A stretch of DNA of 64,000 bases, from positions 124,001 to 188,000 of the forward strand of contig JAJDBW010000047.1 of assembly GCA_029261155.1 (NCBI GenBank). The letters are read 5' to 3'. Position 1 is the stretch's first letter; every line of letters starts with the position of its first letter. Under the pieces are notes generated by a model that was not told the origin of the DNA, ran no database searches, and was given only the letters and a program-made list of their open reading frames with translations. Of the stretch, positions 9,529 through 18,139 are shown piece by piece. The DNA comes from Nitrospirota bacterium. Its GTDB lineage: Bacteria; Nitrospirota; Nitrospiria; SBBL01; JAADHI01. Position numbers and translations under genes: made by a program.

Positions 9529-9681
9529 ATGCGTGAATTTATCATTGAACTCTGGGACTTTATGAAAGAACGGAAGAAATTCTGGCTCTTTCCAATTATT
9601 CTTTTTCTCCTCTTATTGGGCGCACTGATCGTGATGACGCAAGGGTCTGTGGTCGCCCCCTTCATCTACACCTTGTTTTAG
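9529..9681 (+). CDS. Small DUF5989 family membrane protein (50 aa)
   Basis: This short gene encodes 50 residues with the signature start MREFIIELWDFMKERKKFW and one transmembrane helix (about residues 20-38), ending FIYTLF. A GAGGGAATGAAAT ribosome site precedes the ATG. The pattern of an amphipathic EL-WDF-KERKK head, one membrane helix and a GSVVAPFIY tail matches DUF5989 proteins that accompany SxtJ and carbamoyltransferase genes. The function is unknown; the context suggests a small subunit of a membrane-bound carbamoylation complex. Confidence 0.8.
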   Translation: MREFIIELWDFMKERKKFWLFPIILFLLLLGALIVMTQGSVVAPFIYTLF

Positions 9682-9770
9682 GCCGCTTCTATAAATGGAA
9701 AAGCGATATACTATGATCATGTGTCAACTTCTGCCCAAAATCAAAGGAATAGAAACGCGTCCCGAGGCGA

Positions 9771-10721
9771 TTGGAGATGAATAGTAAACCCTTTCTTTCC
9801 GTTGTCGTTCCCCTTTTTAACGAAGAGGAATCTGTCCGCTTGCTCTACACGAAGGTCCGAGCGGCCTGTGAATCGACCGAGAAACCCTTTGAAATCCTCT
9901 TTGTGGATGATGGCAGTCAGGATGGCACCCGAGAGGTCTTGCGCGAATTGCACCATGAAGATCCCCGCGTGAAAGTGGTCTATTTTCGAAAAAACTATGG
10001 CCAGACTGCGGCGATGGCCGCGGGCTTTGATTACTCGGAGGGTGAGACCATCGTGAGCATGGATGGCGATCTTCAAAATGACCCTTCCGACATTCCTCGT
10101 TTGTTAGAGAAGATGGCGGAGGGCTACGACGTTGTCTGCGGTTGGCGCAAGAACCGTCAAGATAAGTTTTGGTCACGCCGTTTTCCGTCCGTGATCGCCA
10201 ACTGGATTATCGGGCAGGTCACAGGCGTTCGTATTCACGACAACGGGTGTTCCTTAAAGGCCTACAAAGCTTCCATTATTAAAAATGTGAAGCTCTACAG
10301 TGAGATGCATCGATTTATTCCCGCAATGTCCACACTTACCGGATCGCGCGTCGCGGAGATGGTGGTCAACCATCATGCGCGGCAGTTTGGGGAAAGCAAG
10401 TATGGCATCGGTCGCGTTTGGCGGGTTTTTTTCGATATTACGACGGTGAAGATGATTATTGGTTTTGTCTCCAAGCCCTTGCGATGGTTTGGTTTGCTCT
10501 CGCTTCCCTTTTTAGTCTTGGGACTCCTCTCACTCCTCTTCGCGGGGACTTTATTTTCACAAACTGAAATCGATCCTTGGTTGGTGATGGCGACGACCGG
10601 TTTCTTGTTCTTTTTTTTAAGTGTACATCTCTTCGCCATGGGGGTCATTGGCGAGCTGTCGATGAAGACCGGAGATTTTTCGCCGAAAAAAGGGCTTCGC
10701 TCGAACATTAAAATATTGTAG
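9771..10721 (+). CDS. Family 2 glycosyltransferase, DPM1/GtrB-like, membrane anchored
   Basis: This is a 316-residue polyprenyl-phosphate-type GT2. The catalytic domain (about 8-230) shows SVVVPLFNEEESV, FVDDGSQDGT and the metal-binding motif MDGDLQNDPSDIP, then the KYG-GR-WR segment. Two transmembrane helices follow (about 235-300), as in GtrB/ArnC-like enzymes that load a sugar onto undecaprenyl phosphate. The start is either TTG at 9771 or ATG at 9777; neither has a clear ribosome site. It is followed after eight bases by a paralogue that lacks the DxD motif. Confidence 0.88.
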   Translation: MEMNSKPFLSVVVPLFNEEESVRLLYTKVRAACESTEKPFEILFVDDGSQDGTREVLRELHHEDPRVKVVYFRKNYGQTAAMAAGFDYSEGETIVSMDGDLQNDPSDIPRLLEKMAEGYDVVCGWRKNRQDKFWSRRFPSVIANWIIGQVTGVRIHDNGCSLKAYKASIIKNVKLYSEMHRFIPAMSTLTGSRVAEMVVNHHARQFGESKYGIGRVWRVFFDITTVKMIIGFVSKPLRWFGLLSLPFLVLGLLSLLFAGTLFSQTEIDPWLVMATTGFLFFFLSVHLFAMGVIGELSMKTGDFSPKKGLRSNIKIL

Positions 10722-10729
10722 GAGAAACA

Positions 10730-11722
10730 ATGGAAGGCCAGGAATCTCACTCAAAAAAAATAGAAGAATCACAGGCGCCGGCATGTGCGATGGACTATTC
10801 GGTCATTGTGCCCATATCGGAACGACATGACGATCTTCGGGAAATTTACCTCCAGTTTTCGAAGGTACTTTCCGCCGCGGGCAGGCAAGCCGAATTCGTT
10901 TTTGTTTTGGATGGTCCTCGGCCGGAGACACAAAAGATGTTGGTCGAGCTTAAAAAGGAATTCAGCGAAATCAAAATTATTGCACTCAATCGCTGGTTTG
11001 GAGAGGCGACCGCACTTTCCGTTGGCTTTGAACACGCTAAAGGAAAGATTCTGGTGACCTTGTCCCCTTATTATCAGGTAGAACCCGATGAGATTAATAA
11101 TATGATATTGAGGTTGGAGGAGGGGAAGAATGATCTGGTGATTTCACGTCGCTTTCCTCGCATTGATTCGTTATTCAACCGGATGCAATCGGCGGTTTTT
11201 CATGGCTTGACCAAGATGCTTACCGGCTCGAAGTATCATGACATCAGTTGTGGACTCCGGGTAATGCGCCGTGCGGTCACTGAGGAAGTGCACCTCTACG
11301 GCGATCTTCATCGTTTTTTCCCTTTACTGGCGTACCAGCGGGGATTTAAGGTCGAAGAGTTGCCTGTCCGGCAAAGCCAACAAGATCGGAAGAGCCGCTT
11401 TCATTCGCCTGGGGTTTATTTAAGACGGCTTCTCGACATCCTTACCCTCTTCTTTCTTTTCAAGTTTACGCGAAAGCCGCTCCGCTTCTTTGGCTTGCTT
11501 GGATCGGGGCTCTCCGGCGTGGGTGGGCTGACCTTGGCCTATTTAAGTTTGTACAAAATCCTAGGTTTTGGTGGGATTGCTGGGCGACCGCTGTTAATTT
11601 TCGGGGTCTTAATGGTGGTCTTAGGAGTACAACTCTTTTCCATCGGCTTGTTGGGCGAAATTATTATCTTTACTCACGCCTCCGAGACCAAAGATTATCA
11701 AGTGAAAGAGGTCTTGAAATAA
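10730..11722 (+). CDS. GT2-fold membrane protein lacking the DxD motif
   Basis: The 330-residue protein has the same plan as the gene before it: GT2 domain, KSR-H-PGVYLRR segment, then two C-terminal membrane helices ending IGLLGEIIIFTHA. The aligned active-site motifs are changed. FVDDGSQDGT becomes FVLDGPRPETQ, and MDGDLQ becomes LSPYYQ, so the DxD-type metal/nucleotide-sugar ligands are missing. It may be a non-catalytic partner of the adjacent enzyme, or a transferase with an altered mechanism. A FemAB-like gene follows after two bases. Confidence 0.8.
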   Translation: MEGQESHSKKIEESQAPACAMDYSVIVPISERHDDLREIYLQFSKVLSAAGRQAEFVFVLDGPRPETQKMLVELKKEFSEIKIIALNRWFGEATALSVGFEHAKGKILVTLSPYYQVEPDEINNMILRLEEGKNDLVISRRFPRIDSLFNRMQSAVFHGLTKMLTGSKYHDISCGLRVMRRAVTEEVHLYGDLHRFFPLLAYQRGFKVEELPVRQSQQDRKSRFHSPGVYLRRLLDILTLFFLFKFTRKPLRFFGLLGSGLSGVGGLTLAYLSLYKILGFGGIAGRPLLIFGVLMVVLGVQLFSIGLLGEIIIFTHASETKDYQVKEVLK

Positions 11723-11724
11723 AG

Positions 11725-12762
11725 ATGGGTGTCGTTTCTTGCTCATTTGATCGAGGTGAGGAAAAAAAGTGGGATGATTATGTCGACAACAATCCCAATG
11801 CCGGGCATTGTCACCTTAGTGCCTGGCGCGAGGTGATTTTCGAGACCTACGGCCATCGCTCCTATTATCTCTGGTCCTGCACGGAAGACAAGGTTGAAGG
11901 GATTCTTCCATTTATATTAATGCGAGATCTCCGCTTTCGTCGAACTTTGGTCTCGATGCCTTTTCTTGATGACGGCGGCATTTGCGCGGATAACCCGGAA
12001 ACCGCCCAAGCCCTGGTTCAAGCGGCGCAAGAACTGGCGAAAAAACTTGGTGCGGACGACATCGATTTTCGCCATCGCCATGAAAGCGGACTCGGCCTTC
12101 AGGGCCACGGAAAAAAACTCACACTCGTTTTAAATTTAAACCGTGATTCGGAGCAACTGTGGACAGGCTTCAATGCGAAGGTGAGAAATCAAGTTCGCAA
12201 GGCTGAAAAATCCGGGCTGAGTATTTCCTGGCATCGCGCAGAGGGCCTGCGTGATTTTTACAATGTTTTTTCAATCAATATGCACGCGCTCGGATCGCCG
12301 GTTCATAGTTTCAAGCTGTTTGAAGAAATCTTAAAACGATTTGATCATAACGCAAAGCTGATCTTGGTTCGACAGGAAGGTCGGATTGTGGGTGGCGCGC
12401 TTTGCCTCTTTTTTAAGAAAACGGTCTTGGTGCCTTGGGCTTCATCTCTCTTGGCCTACCGATCGCTCTGTCCCAACAATCTCATGTATTGGGAGGCGAT
12501 CCGTTGGTCTTGCGAAAACGGCTTCCGGCGATTTGACTTCGGTCGGTCTTCCCCAGGAAGCGGGACCTATCGCTTCAAAAAACAGTGGGGCGCCGTCGAA
12601 GAGGCCTTGCATTGGGAAAGCGGATTGAAAGACCAAGCGGGTTCAGCCATGATCAACGCGGACGATCCGCGATATGGTGCGGTGACCGCGCTCTGGCGCA
12701 AGCTACCGCTATCCCTTACGCGCTTAATCGGTCCGCGTATTCGGGGGCGCTTGAGCAATTAA
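11725..12762 (+). CDS. FemAB-like GNAT protein, exosortase/PEP-CTERM-associated type
   Basis: The 345-residue cytoplasmic protein is built of two GNAT-like halves. It has the FemAB-style features AGHCHLSAWREVI near the N-terminus, FNAKVRNQVRKAEKSG in the middle and FDFGRSSPGSGTYRFKKQWG near the C-terminus. These features mark the FemAB-related family that travels with exosortase A systems. FemAB proper adds amino acids to peptidoglycan from aminoacyl-tRNA; the substrate of the exosortase-associated group is unknown. The exosortase gene 3.8 kb downstream supports the subfamily assignment. Confidence 0.82.
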   Translation: MGVVSCSFDRGEEKKWDDYVDNNPNAGHCHLSAWREVIFETYGHRSYYLWSCTEDKVEGILPFILMRDLRFRRTLVSMPFLDDGGICADNPETAQALVQAAQELAKKLGADDIDFRHRHESGLGLQGHGKKLTLVLNLNRDSEQLWTGFNAKVRNQVRKAEKSGLSISWHRAEGLRDFYNVFSINMHALGSPVHSFKLFEEILKRFDHNAKLILVRQEGRIVGGALCLFFKKTVLVPWASSLLAYRSLCPNNLMYWEAIRWSCENGFRRFDFGRSSPGSGTYRFKKQWGAVEEALHWESGLKDQAGSAMINADDPRYGAVTALWRKLPLSLTRLIGPRIRGRLSN

Positions 12763-13051
12763 GGGAAGCGCCCATAAATCCAAATCCAATCTATTCGTAT
12801 TGTGAAAATGTCCTGATGTCCGCAAAAAGCGTTTCCATAGCCAGGCCTATTTTATTCGGTTCTCCGTTTGGCCCTCCTCCCCTATCGGGCGTAGAGTTTT
12901 CCATAGAGGCCGCTGCGCGAGCAGAAAGGACGGACCTTCAAGCGGTTTATAACGAGATATCTGGGCCAGACTTAGAGAGGCATGAGGCTACGAAATGGGA
13001 CTTTGCTGTCGTAAGTCATGGGCGTGGCCACTGCCGCGAGGATAAGCGCAT

Positions 13052-15487
13052 ATGAGCTTCATTTTTTGGGCCTGCATCTTTGTCCTGTTTTATATCTACC
13101 TAGGCTATCCTGCGCTCCTTTGGCTACTCAGTTTAATCAAGAGCGATCCGCCAATGCCGGATCCCACGTTTTGCCCAAACGTGAGCTTGATTATTTCGGC
13201 CTATAACGAAGCAGAGACAATCGGTCAAAAAATAGAAAACAGCTTATCTCTGGACTATCCCACCGACAAACTGGAAATCCTCATCGTCTCCGACGCGTCT
13301 TCGGATGGAACCGACAAGATCGTATCGCACTATGCAGACCGTGGCGTCATCTTGGTTCGCATGCCGGAACGTGGCGGTAAGACGCTTGGCTTGAATCACG
13401 CGGTTTCCATTGCAAAGGGGGAAGTTGTCCTTTTTTCCGATGCGAACGCTTTTTATGAACCTGATTCTCTCAAACGCCTCGCCGCACATTTTTCTGATGC
13501 AAAGGTTGGTTATGTAACCGGAGCTTCTCGATATGTTCAGCAAAAGTATAGCTTCGTCGGCTGGTGCGAAAACTTGTATTGGAATTATGATTTAGAACTC
13601 AAGCGTTTGGAAAGCACACTGGGTTCCATGGTCGGTGCCGACGGGGCGATGTACGCCATTCGCCGCGCGCTATATACACCCTTGAAGGCCCAAGACATCA
13701 ATGACTTTTTGAATCCCTTGCAGATTATCGGAAAGGGATACCGCGGGGTCTTCGAGCCGGCTGCGATATGCCGTGAAAGCACCGTGAGCCGTTTCGGCGA
13801 AGAATACCGTAGAAAGGTTCGGATCGTTTCTAGAAGTCTGCGTGGTTTGGCACAGATGTCTACCTTACTCAATCCAATGCGCAGCGGATTTTATGCCCTA
13901 GAACTGTTTTCCCATAAACTGCTTCGTTGGTTAACGCCCCTGTTTCTTTTGGGAATTGCGCTAAGTAATGTCTTTTTGTGGTCGGAAGGCGGCCTGTATC
14001 AACTGTTGGGGGGGCTCCAGTTCGCTTTTTATGCATTGGCCCTTATGGGCTATGTTCTCTCCACCATCGGACTCAGACTTCGAATTTTTTACTTGCCTTA
14101 TTATTTTTGCTTAATGAACATGGCCTCGCTTCATGCCATTTATAAGTCTTTTCGGGGTTCGGTCCAGGCCACCTGGGAACCCGAAAGAGAAAAAGGCCAA
14201 GCCGATTCGAACAAGCGGAAGGGCAGATTCTACCCCATTATCGCAATCGTTCTTGTCCTTATATTATTCCAAGCCTTCTTTATCCTTGGGCAAAATACCT
14301 TAATTCAAGAACGCCTTTTTTGGACCCTTGTTGGATTGTTGGTCTATGCCGTTGGGGGCTATACGCTGATGCTGGCGTTGGTTTCATTGATTGTGTGTCC
14401 ATTCAAGCGTGCCGATATAGCGGACCCGGATTTTGAACCAAAGGTGACCTTAATGATCTCTGCATATAACGAAGAGAAGGTTATCGAGGCCAAGATTGAA
14501 AATTCCCTGGCCCTGGCATATCCGCGAGAGAAACTGAATATCGTTGTGGTCTCGGACGGGTCGACGGATCAAACCGAAGCCATTGTCGCGTCTTATTCGG
14601 CACGTGGTGTGGCCTTGTGGTCCTTTCAACCTCGCCACGGTAAAATTTCCGCAATCAATCGTGCTATGGAGCGCATTGAAGATGAGATCGTTATTCTATC
14701 GGATGCCAATGTCATCTACGAAAGCGGTGTAATCGGTGAGTTGGTGAAGCATTTTAAAAATTCGGCGGTGGGCGCAGTGAGTGGCAGTGTGTCTGTCATT
14801 GATGCACCCTGCCGTATCGGGTGGCTGGAATGGGTTTATCAGCGATATGAAAATACGATCAAAAAATTGGAAACGCAAATCGGATCGATCACGGGCGTAG
14901 ACGGTGCGATGTACGCCATTCGTAAATCGGCCTATCGCAAAATACAGGAGAATGTGATTTTGGATGATCTTGTTATTTCCATGGCGATTGCGCGTCAAGG
15001 CAAAAGGATTCTGTTTGAGCCCAAGGCGAAGGGCTTCGAGCATGCCGCGATGACGGTGGAAGAAGGGTTCAAGACGCGCGTCCGTGTGACCGCAGGCGCG
15101 GTCCAGGCCATCAAGCTGGGTATTGTTTTTCCACCCTTAAGCCAACCTTTTTCACTCTTTAAATTCATTTCCCACAAAATATTGCGATGGGCCATGCCCT
15201 TGGTATTGATCGCCCTCTTTGCCCTTAATATACTGCTGATGGACCAAGGTCTCTATATGGGGTTTCTCCTGTTTCAGTCGGCCATATATATCTTGGGTTT
15301 GTTGGGTTTTTTGACAAAGGCTTCGGTTTATTTTTTGGCAATCCCATTTTACTTTTGCATGCAAAATGTGGCCACGCTGGTCGGTATCTGGCGAGGATTA
15401 AGGGATAGGCAATCCGTCATGTGGGACAAGGCGGAGCGCTATGTCGCCAAAGGCGGGATGGAGCAATTTCACGAAACAAATCATTAA
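13052..15487 (+). CDS. Tandem double family 2 glycosyltransferase
   Basis: This 811-residue protein contains two complete GT2 units in tandem. Unit 1 (about 1-370) has ISAYNEAETIGQKIENSL, VSDASSDGT, FSDANAFYEPD, VGADGAMYAIRR and FLNPLQIIGKGYRGVFEP, then C-terminal membrane helices. Unit 2 (about 410-800) repeats every element: ISAYNEEKVIEAKIENSL, VSDGSTDQT, LSDANVIYESG, ITGVDGAMYAIRK and ILDDLVISMAIARQGKR, then helices. The acidic residues for nucleotide-sugar binding are kept in both, so both sites may be active, perhaps adding two sugars alternately as a processive synthase. Single-unit homologues of 360-420 residues are the norm. Confidence 0.88.
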   Translation: MSFIFWACIFVLFYIYLGYPALLWLLSLIKSDPPMPDPTFCPNVSLIISAYNEAETIGQKIENSLSLDYPTDKLEILIVSDASSDGTDKIVSHYADRGVILVRMPERGGKTLGLNHAVSIAKGEVVLFSDANAFYEPDSLKRLAAHFSDAKVGYVTGASRYVQQKYSFVGWCENLYWNYDLELKRLESTLGSMVGADGAMYAIRRALYTPLKAQDINDFLNPLQIIGKGYRGVFEPAAICRESTVSRFGEEYRRKVRIVSRSLRGLAQMSTLLNPMRSGFYALELFSHKLLRWLTPLFLLGIALSNVFLWSEGGLYQLLGGLQFAFYALALMGYVLSTIGLRLRIFYLPYYFCLMNMASLHAIYKSFRGSVQATWEPEREKGQADSNKRKGRFYPIIAIVLVLILFQAFFILGQNTLIQERLFWTLVGLLVYAVGGYTLMLALVSLIVCPFKRADIADPDFEPKVTLMISAYNEEKVIEAKIENSLALAYPREKLNIVVVSDGSTDQTEAIVASYSARGVALWSFQPRHGKISAINRAMERIEDEIVILSDANVIYESGVIGELVKHFKNSAVGAVSGSVSVIDAPCRIGWLEWVYQRYENTIKKLETQIGSITGVDGAMYAIRKSAYRKIQENVILDDLVISMAIARQGKRILFEPKAKGFEHAAMTVEEGFKTRVRVTAGAVQAIKLGIVFPPLSQPFSLFKFISHKILRWAMPLVLIALFALNILLMDQGLYMGFLLFQSAIYILGLLGFLTKASVYFLAIPFYFCMQNVATLVGIWRGLRDRQSVMWDKAERYVAKGGMEQFHETNH

Positions 15488-15497
15488 GCGATTAACG

Positions 15498-16508
15498 ATG
15501 ATTAATGCTTTTCTAAAAAAACTCTTCTTTTATTTTGGTCTGCTTTCGCTCATTCGCCGATTTTATCCGCGAAAAAATTTAGCCGTATTGCGTTACCACG
15601 CCGTGTGTTTGGACAGCTGCAACTATGCGACCCCGACGATCACCGTGACACCAGAAGGCTTTAGAAACCAAATCCGCTACTTGTCGAAACATTACCCCAT
15701 TCTTGACCTCGACGAGGCAGTTGAGATGATTCAATCTGGAAAGACCCTTCCGCCAAATGCCCTGGCCATTACCTTTGATGATGGCTATGCGGATAATTAT
15801 GGCGCCTATAAAATCCTGAAGGACTACGGAGCAACGGCCACTTTTTTTATTACGACAAACTGCATCGACGATCGGGAAATCTTTTGGGTGGCGGAAGTGC
15901 AGTATTTAATATTAATGACGAAGCATCCTTCCCTTCAACTTTTAATACAGGGAAAGGAAGAAGCGTTTTCTTTAGAAACATCGGAGGCGCGGAAGGCTGT
16001 GGTTTCCAAGCTCACGCGGATTATTAAATCGTATACAATCCCGGAGCGAGAAAGTCTTCGTACCGCGCTCCGCTCCGCTTTGGATGACGTACACCCATTA
16101 TTTGATGGCAAGCGCTTGATGCTAAGTCATGAAGAGATGGAAGAGATGATCGCGGGGAGGATGAAGATGGGTGGGCATACGCTGACGCATTGTAATCTCC
16201 CGAGTGCCGGAATCGAGGCGGCGCGTCATGAAATCGCACAATGTCGGCGTGATTTGGAAAGCCGATTTTACACAAAGGTGACCACCTTTGCCTATCCGAA
16301 CGGCGGTGCGAATGCCTATTTCAATGACGAGATAAAGGCCTTGGTCAACGCGGGAGGCTATCTTTCCGCCTGGACCTCGAAACATGGATATGTCGATGCC
16401 GAGACCGATTGGTGGCAGTGTCCTCGCCTTGCCGTAACAGAGTCATTGGTCGAGTTAATTTATCTTATGGAAGGCGATCGCCTTCGAACGGATCTTGGGC
16501 ATTCATAA
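15498..16508 (+). CDS. Polysaccharide deacetylase family protein (carbohydrate esterase 4)
   Basis: The 336-residue NodB-homology protein carries the catalytic/metal motif ITFDDGYADN, the zinc-binding HTLTHCNL (H-x3-H type) and the FAYPNGG strand. A hydrophobic N-terminus (about 1-22) may anchor it to the membrane. These enzymes remove N- or O-acetyl groups from sugar polymers. The ATG at 15498 is chosen; an upstream start at 15441 would run inside the preceding glycosyltransferase gene. XrtA-type loci regularly contain such a deacetylase. It lies ten bases after the double GT2 and 21 bases before the exosortase. Confidence 0.88.
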   Translation: MINAFLKKLFFYFGLLSLIRRFYPRKNLAVLRYHAVCLDSCNYATPTITVTPEGFRNQIRYLSKHYPILDLDEAVEMIQSGKTLPPNALAITFDDGYADNYGAYKILKDYGATATFFITTNCIDDREIFWVAEVQYLILMTKHPSLQLLIQGKEEAFSLETSEARKAVVSKLTRIIKSYTIPERESLRTALRSALDDVHPLFDGKRLMLSHEEMEEMIAGRMKMGGHTLTHCNLPSAGIEAARHEIAQCRRDLESRFYTKVTTFAYPNGGANAYFNDEIKALVNAGGYLSAWTSKHGYVDAETDWWQCPRLAVTESLVELIYLMEGDRLRTDLGHS

Positions 16509-16529
16509 AATCGATAAGGACCATTTCGC

Positions 16530-17447
16530 GTGACCATTCAAGAGGTCGTGCAGTCCAGCGAAAAGAAACAACAAGGCGGCGGCCTTGCCGCGAAGGTGCC
16601 GATCTCCGATTTGCGGTCCTCGGAAACCCTCACGCTGGGTCTGGTGGTGGTCTTGGTTGTGGTGCTTTATGCCCCGACCCTGTTGTGGCTTTTGGATCGT
16701 TGGACCCTGAGTGTGTGGCAACATGCCCACGGGCTTTTTATTCCACCGATCGTCGGCTACTTGGTTTGGCAGCGTCTTCGCCTTTTCCGTCATTTGCCCC
16801 GAGAGGCCAATCCTTGGGGTTTCGCGATGGTCATCCCCGCTTTGGCCCTGCATGTCCTTGATGTCGGTATTCATACACAGATCTTATCGGCGGTGTCGAT
16901 TGTTTTATTGCTTCCGGGCATGTCGCTCCTTTTTCTCGGCCTACAGCGTACAAAATCCATCGCCTTTTTACTGATCTTTTTAGGTTTTATGCTTCCGATT
17001 CCTTTGGGGATGACCCAGAAACTTCATTTGGTTTTGCGGGACATTACCGCAAACAATATCGCCGTCATTGTTCCCGCCTTGGGTGTGCCGATTTTTGTGG
17101 ATGGCACCCTCATTCACCTTCCGAAGGCCAGGCTTCTCGTTGCGGATGCCTGCAGCGGTTTTTCGACGCTGTATGCCATGACGGCCGTGGCGTGTTTGAC
17201 CCTTCATATTTCTCAAAGCCGTTTGCGTTCCGTCTTGGTGATTTTAGTGACCGCGCCCATTGCCATTGCTGCCAATACGCTACGATCGATTTTGCTGGTG
17301 GTGGCGGTCTATCTCTACGGGGTGGAGGTCCTCGAAACGTGGATCCATTCCTTCTCAGGGATGTTTTCCATGGTTTTGGCGCTTGTTGTTATCTTTTCGG
17401 TGGGTGGGGTTTTTAGCCCAGCCCTAGAAAGAAAGCGCTTGGGATAG
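16530..17447 (+). CDS. Exosortase (exosortase A-like membrane cysteine protease/transpeptidase)
   Basis: This 305-residue polytopic membrane protein has about eight helices and the exosortase catalytic triad: Cys208 in DACSGFSTL, Arg252 in ANTLRS and His273 in WIHSFSGM. Exosortases cut PEP-CTERM tails from exported proteins and are thought to attach them to surface glycans. The start is GTG at 16530. EpsI begins three bases after it. FemAB-like, O-ligase and other exosortase A-associated genes in the same block suggest the XrtA class, though the class cannot be proved without a profile search. No PEP-CTERM protein lies in the window. Confidence 0.92.
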   Translation: MTIQEVVQSSEKKQQGGGLAAKVPISDLRSSETLTLGLVVVLVVVLYAPTLLWLLDRWTLSVWQHAHGLFIPPIVGYLVWQRLRLFRHLPREANPWGFAMVIPALALHVLDVGIHTQILSAVSIVLLLPGMSLLFLGLQRTKSIAFLLIFLGFMLPIPLGMTQKLHLVLRDITANNIAVIVPALGVPIFVDGTLIHLPKARLLVADACSGFSTLYAMTAVACLTLHISQSRLRSVLVILVTAPIAIAANTLRSILLVVAVYLYGVEVLETWIHSFSGMFSMVLALVVIFSVGGVFSPALERKRLG

Positions 17448-17450
17448 AAT

Positions 17451-18089
17451 ATGATCTCTCCGCGTTATGGGCCAATCTTTCTTGTTCTTGTCGGGATTGC
17501 ACTTATCCCAACTTTAATCCATGGTTATATTGGAATCACCTCGGATGATGGCCGACTGACAAATAATATCGCTGTGACCTTGGGCGATTTCCAATCCAAA
17601 CCAACCGATAAAACGGCAGAATGGGTGGAGAAGCGATTTAAAAGTCAGGATTGGATTGAACGACAATATCAAGACGCGCGTGCGCCTTCGTTGCTTCTTT
17701 TCGTCGGGCGGTCCTACGATCCCAAGCGCCTCTATCATCATCCGGAGCTTGCCTTGATTGACGGAAGTGATTTCGGCGAAACGAAGACGCTTCGGCTTGC
17801 GGCGCATCCAGATCGGCCGATACATTACTTACGCGGCCGGCAGGAAGATGGGGCCGCGCTGGTCGCCTACGTCCTTTTGTACGATGGACGTTTTGTCGAT
17901 GACCCCATTCTTTTTCAGTTAAAGACGGCTTGGCAATCTCTCTTTAGTCCGAAGAAGGCGATGACCCTCTTTTTTGTCTCCGATGCCCTGCCTGCCTCCG
18001 ACATTCCGATTGAAGCGGGCCGGGCGCTTCACCTCTTAAACTTGTCGATCGAAAGTTTTCTTTCCCAAGAAACAGCCGAGGCGGGATAA
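17451..18089 (+). CDS. epsI: EpsI family protein (exosortase-associated, DUF3485)
   Basis: The 212-residue protein has an N-terminal transmembrane anchor (about 8-28) and a periplasmic domain with LLFVGRSYDPKRLYHHPELALI, the equivalent of the H-P-x-x-C-L region of EpsI proteins, and LLYDGRFVDDP. EpsI domains either follow or are fused to exosortases and are needed for exopolysaccharide production in some systems; their reaction is not known. The three-base gap after the exosortase shows co-translation. The sequence is divergent from typical EpsI, lacking the usual cysteine after the H-P motif. Confidence 0.75.
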   Translation: MISPRYGPIFLVLVGIALIPTLIHGYIGITSDDGRLTNNIAVTLGDFQSKPTDKTAEWVEKRFKSQDWIERQYQDARAPSLLLFVGRSYDPKRLYHHPELALIDGSDFGETKTLRLAAHPDRPIHYLRGRQEDGAALVAYVLLYDGRFVDDPILFQLKTAWQSLFSPKKAMTLFFVSDALPASDIPIEAGRALHLLNLSIESFLSQETAEAG

Positions 18090-18139
18090 GATTTCATCTA
18101 GATGCACTCCTTCAAAATATTTAAAAAGACGAGGGCATA

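Noticed and set aside
12816-13055. A possible 79-codon frame (MSAKSVSIARPILFGSPFGP...) ending in an ATGA overlap with the double glycosyltransferase start
   Set aside because: No ribosome site, odd composition, no recognised domain, and the ATGA overlap can arise by chance. The 289-base gap is better left as non-coding.
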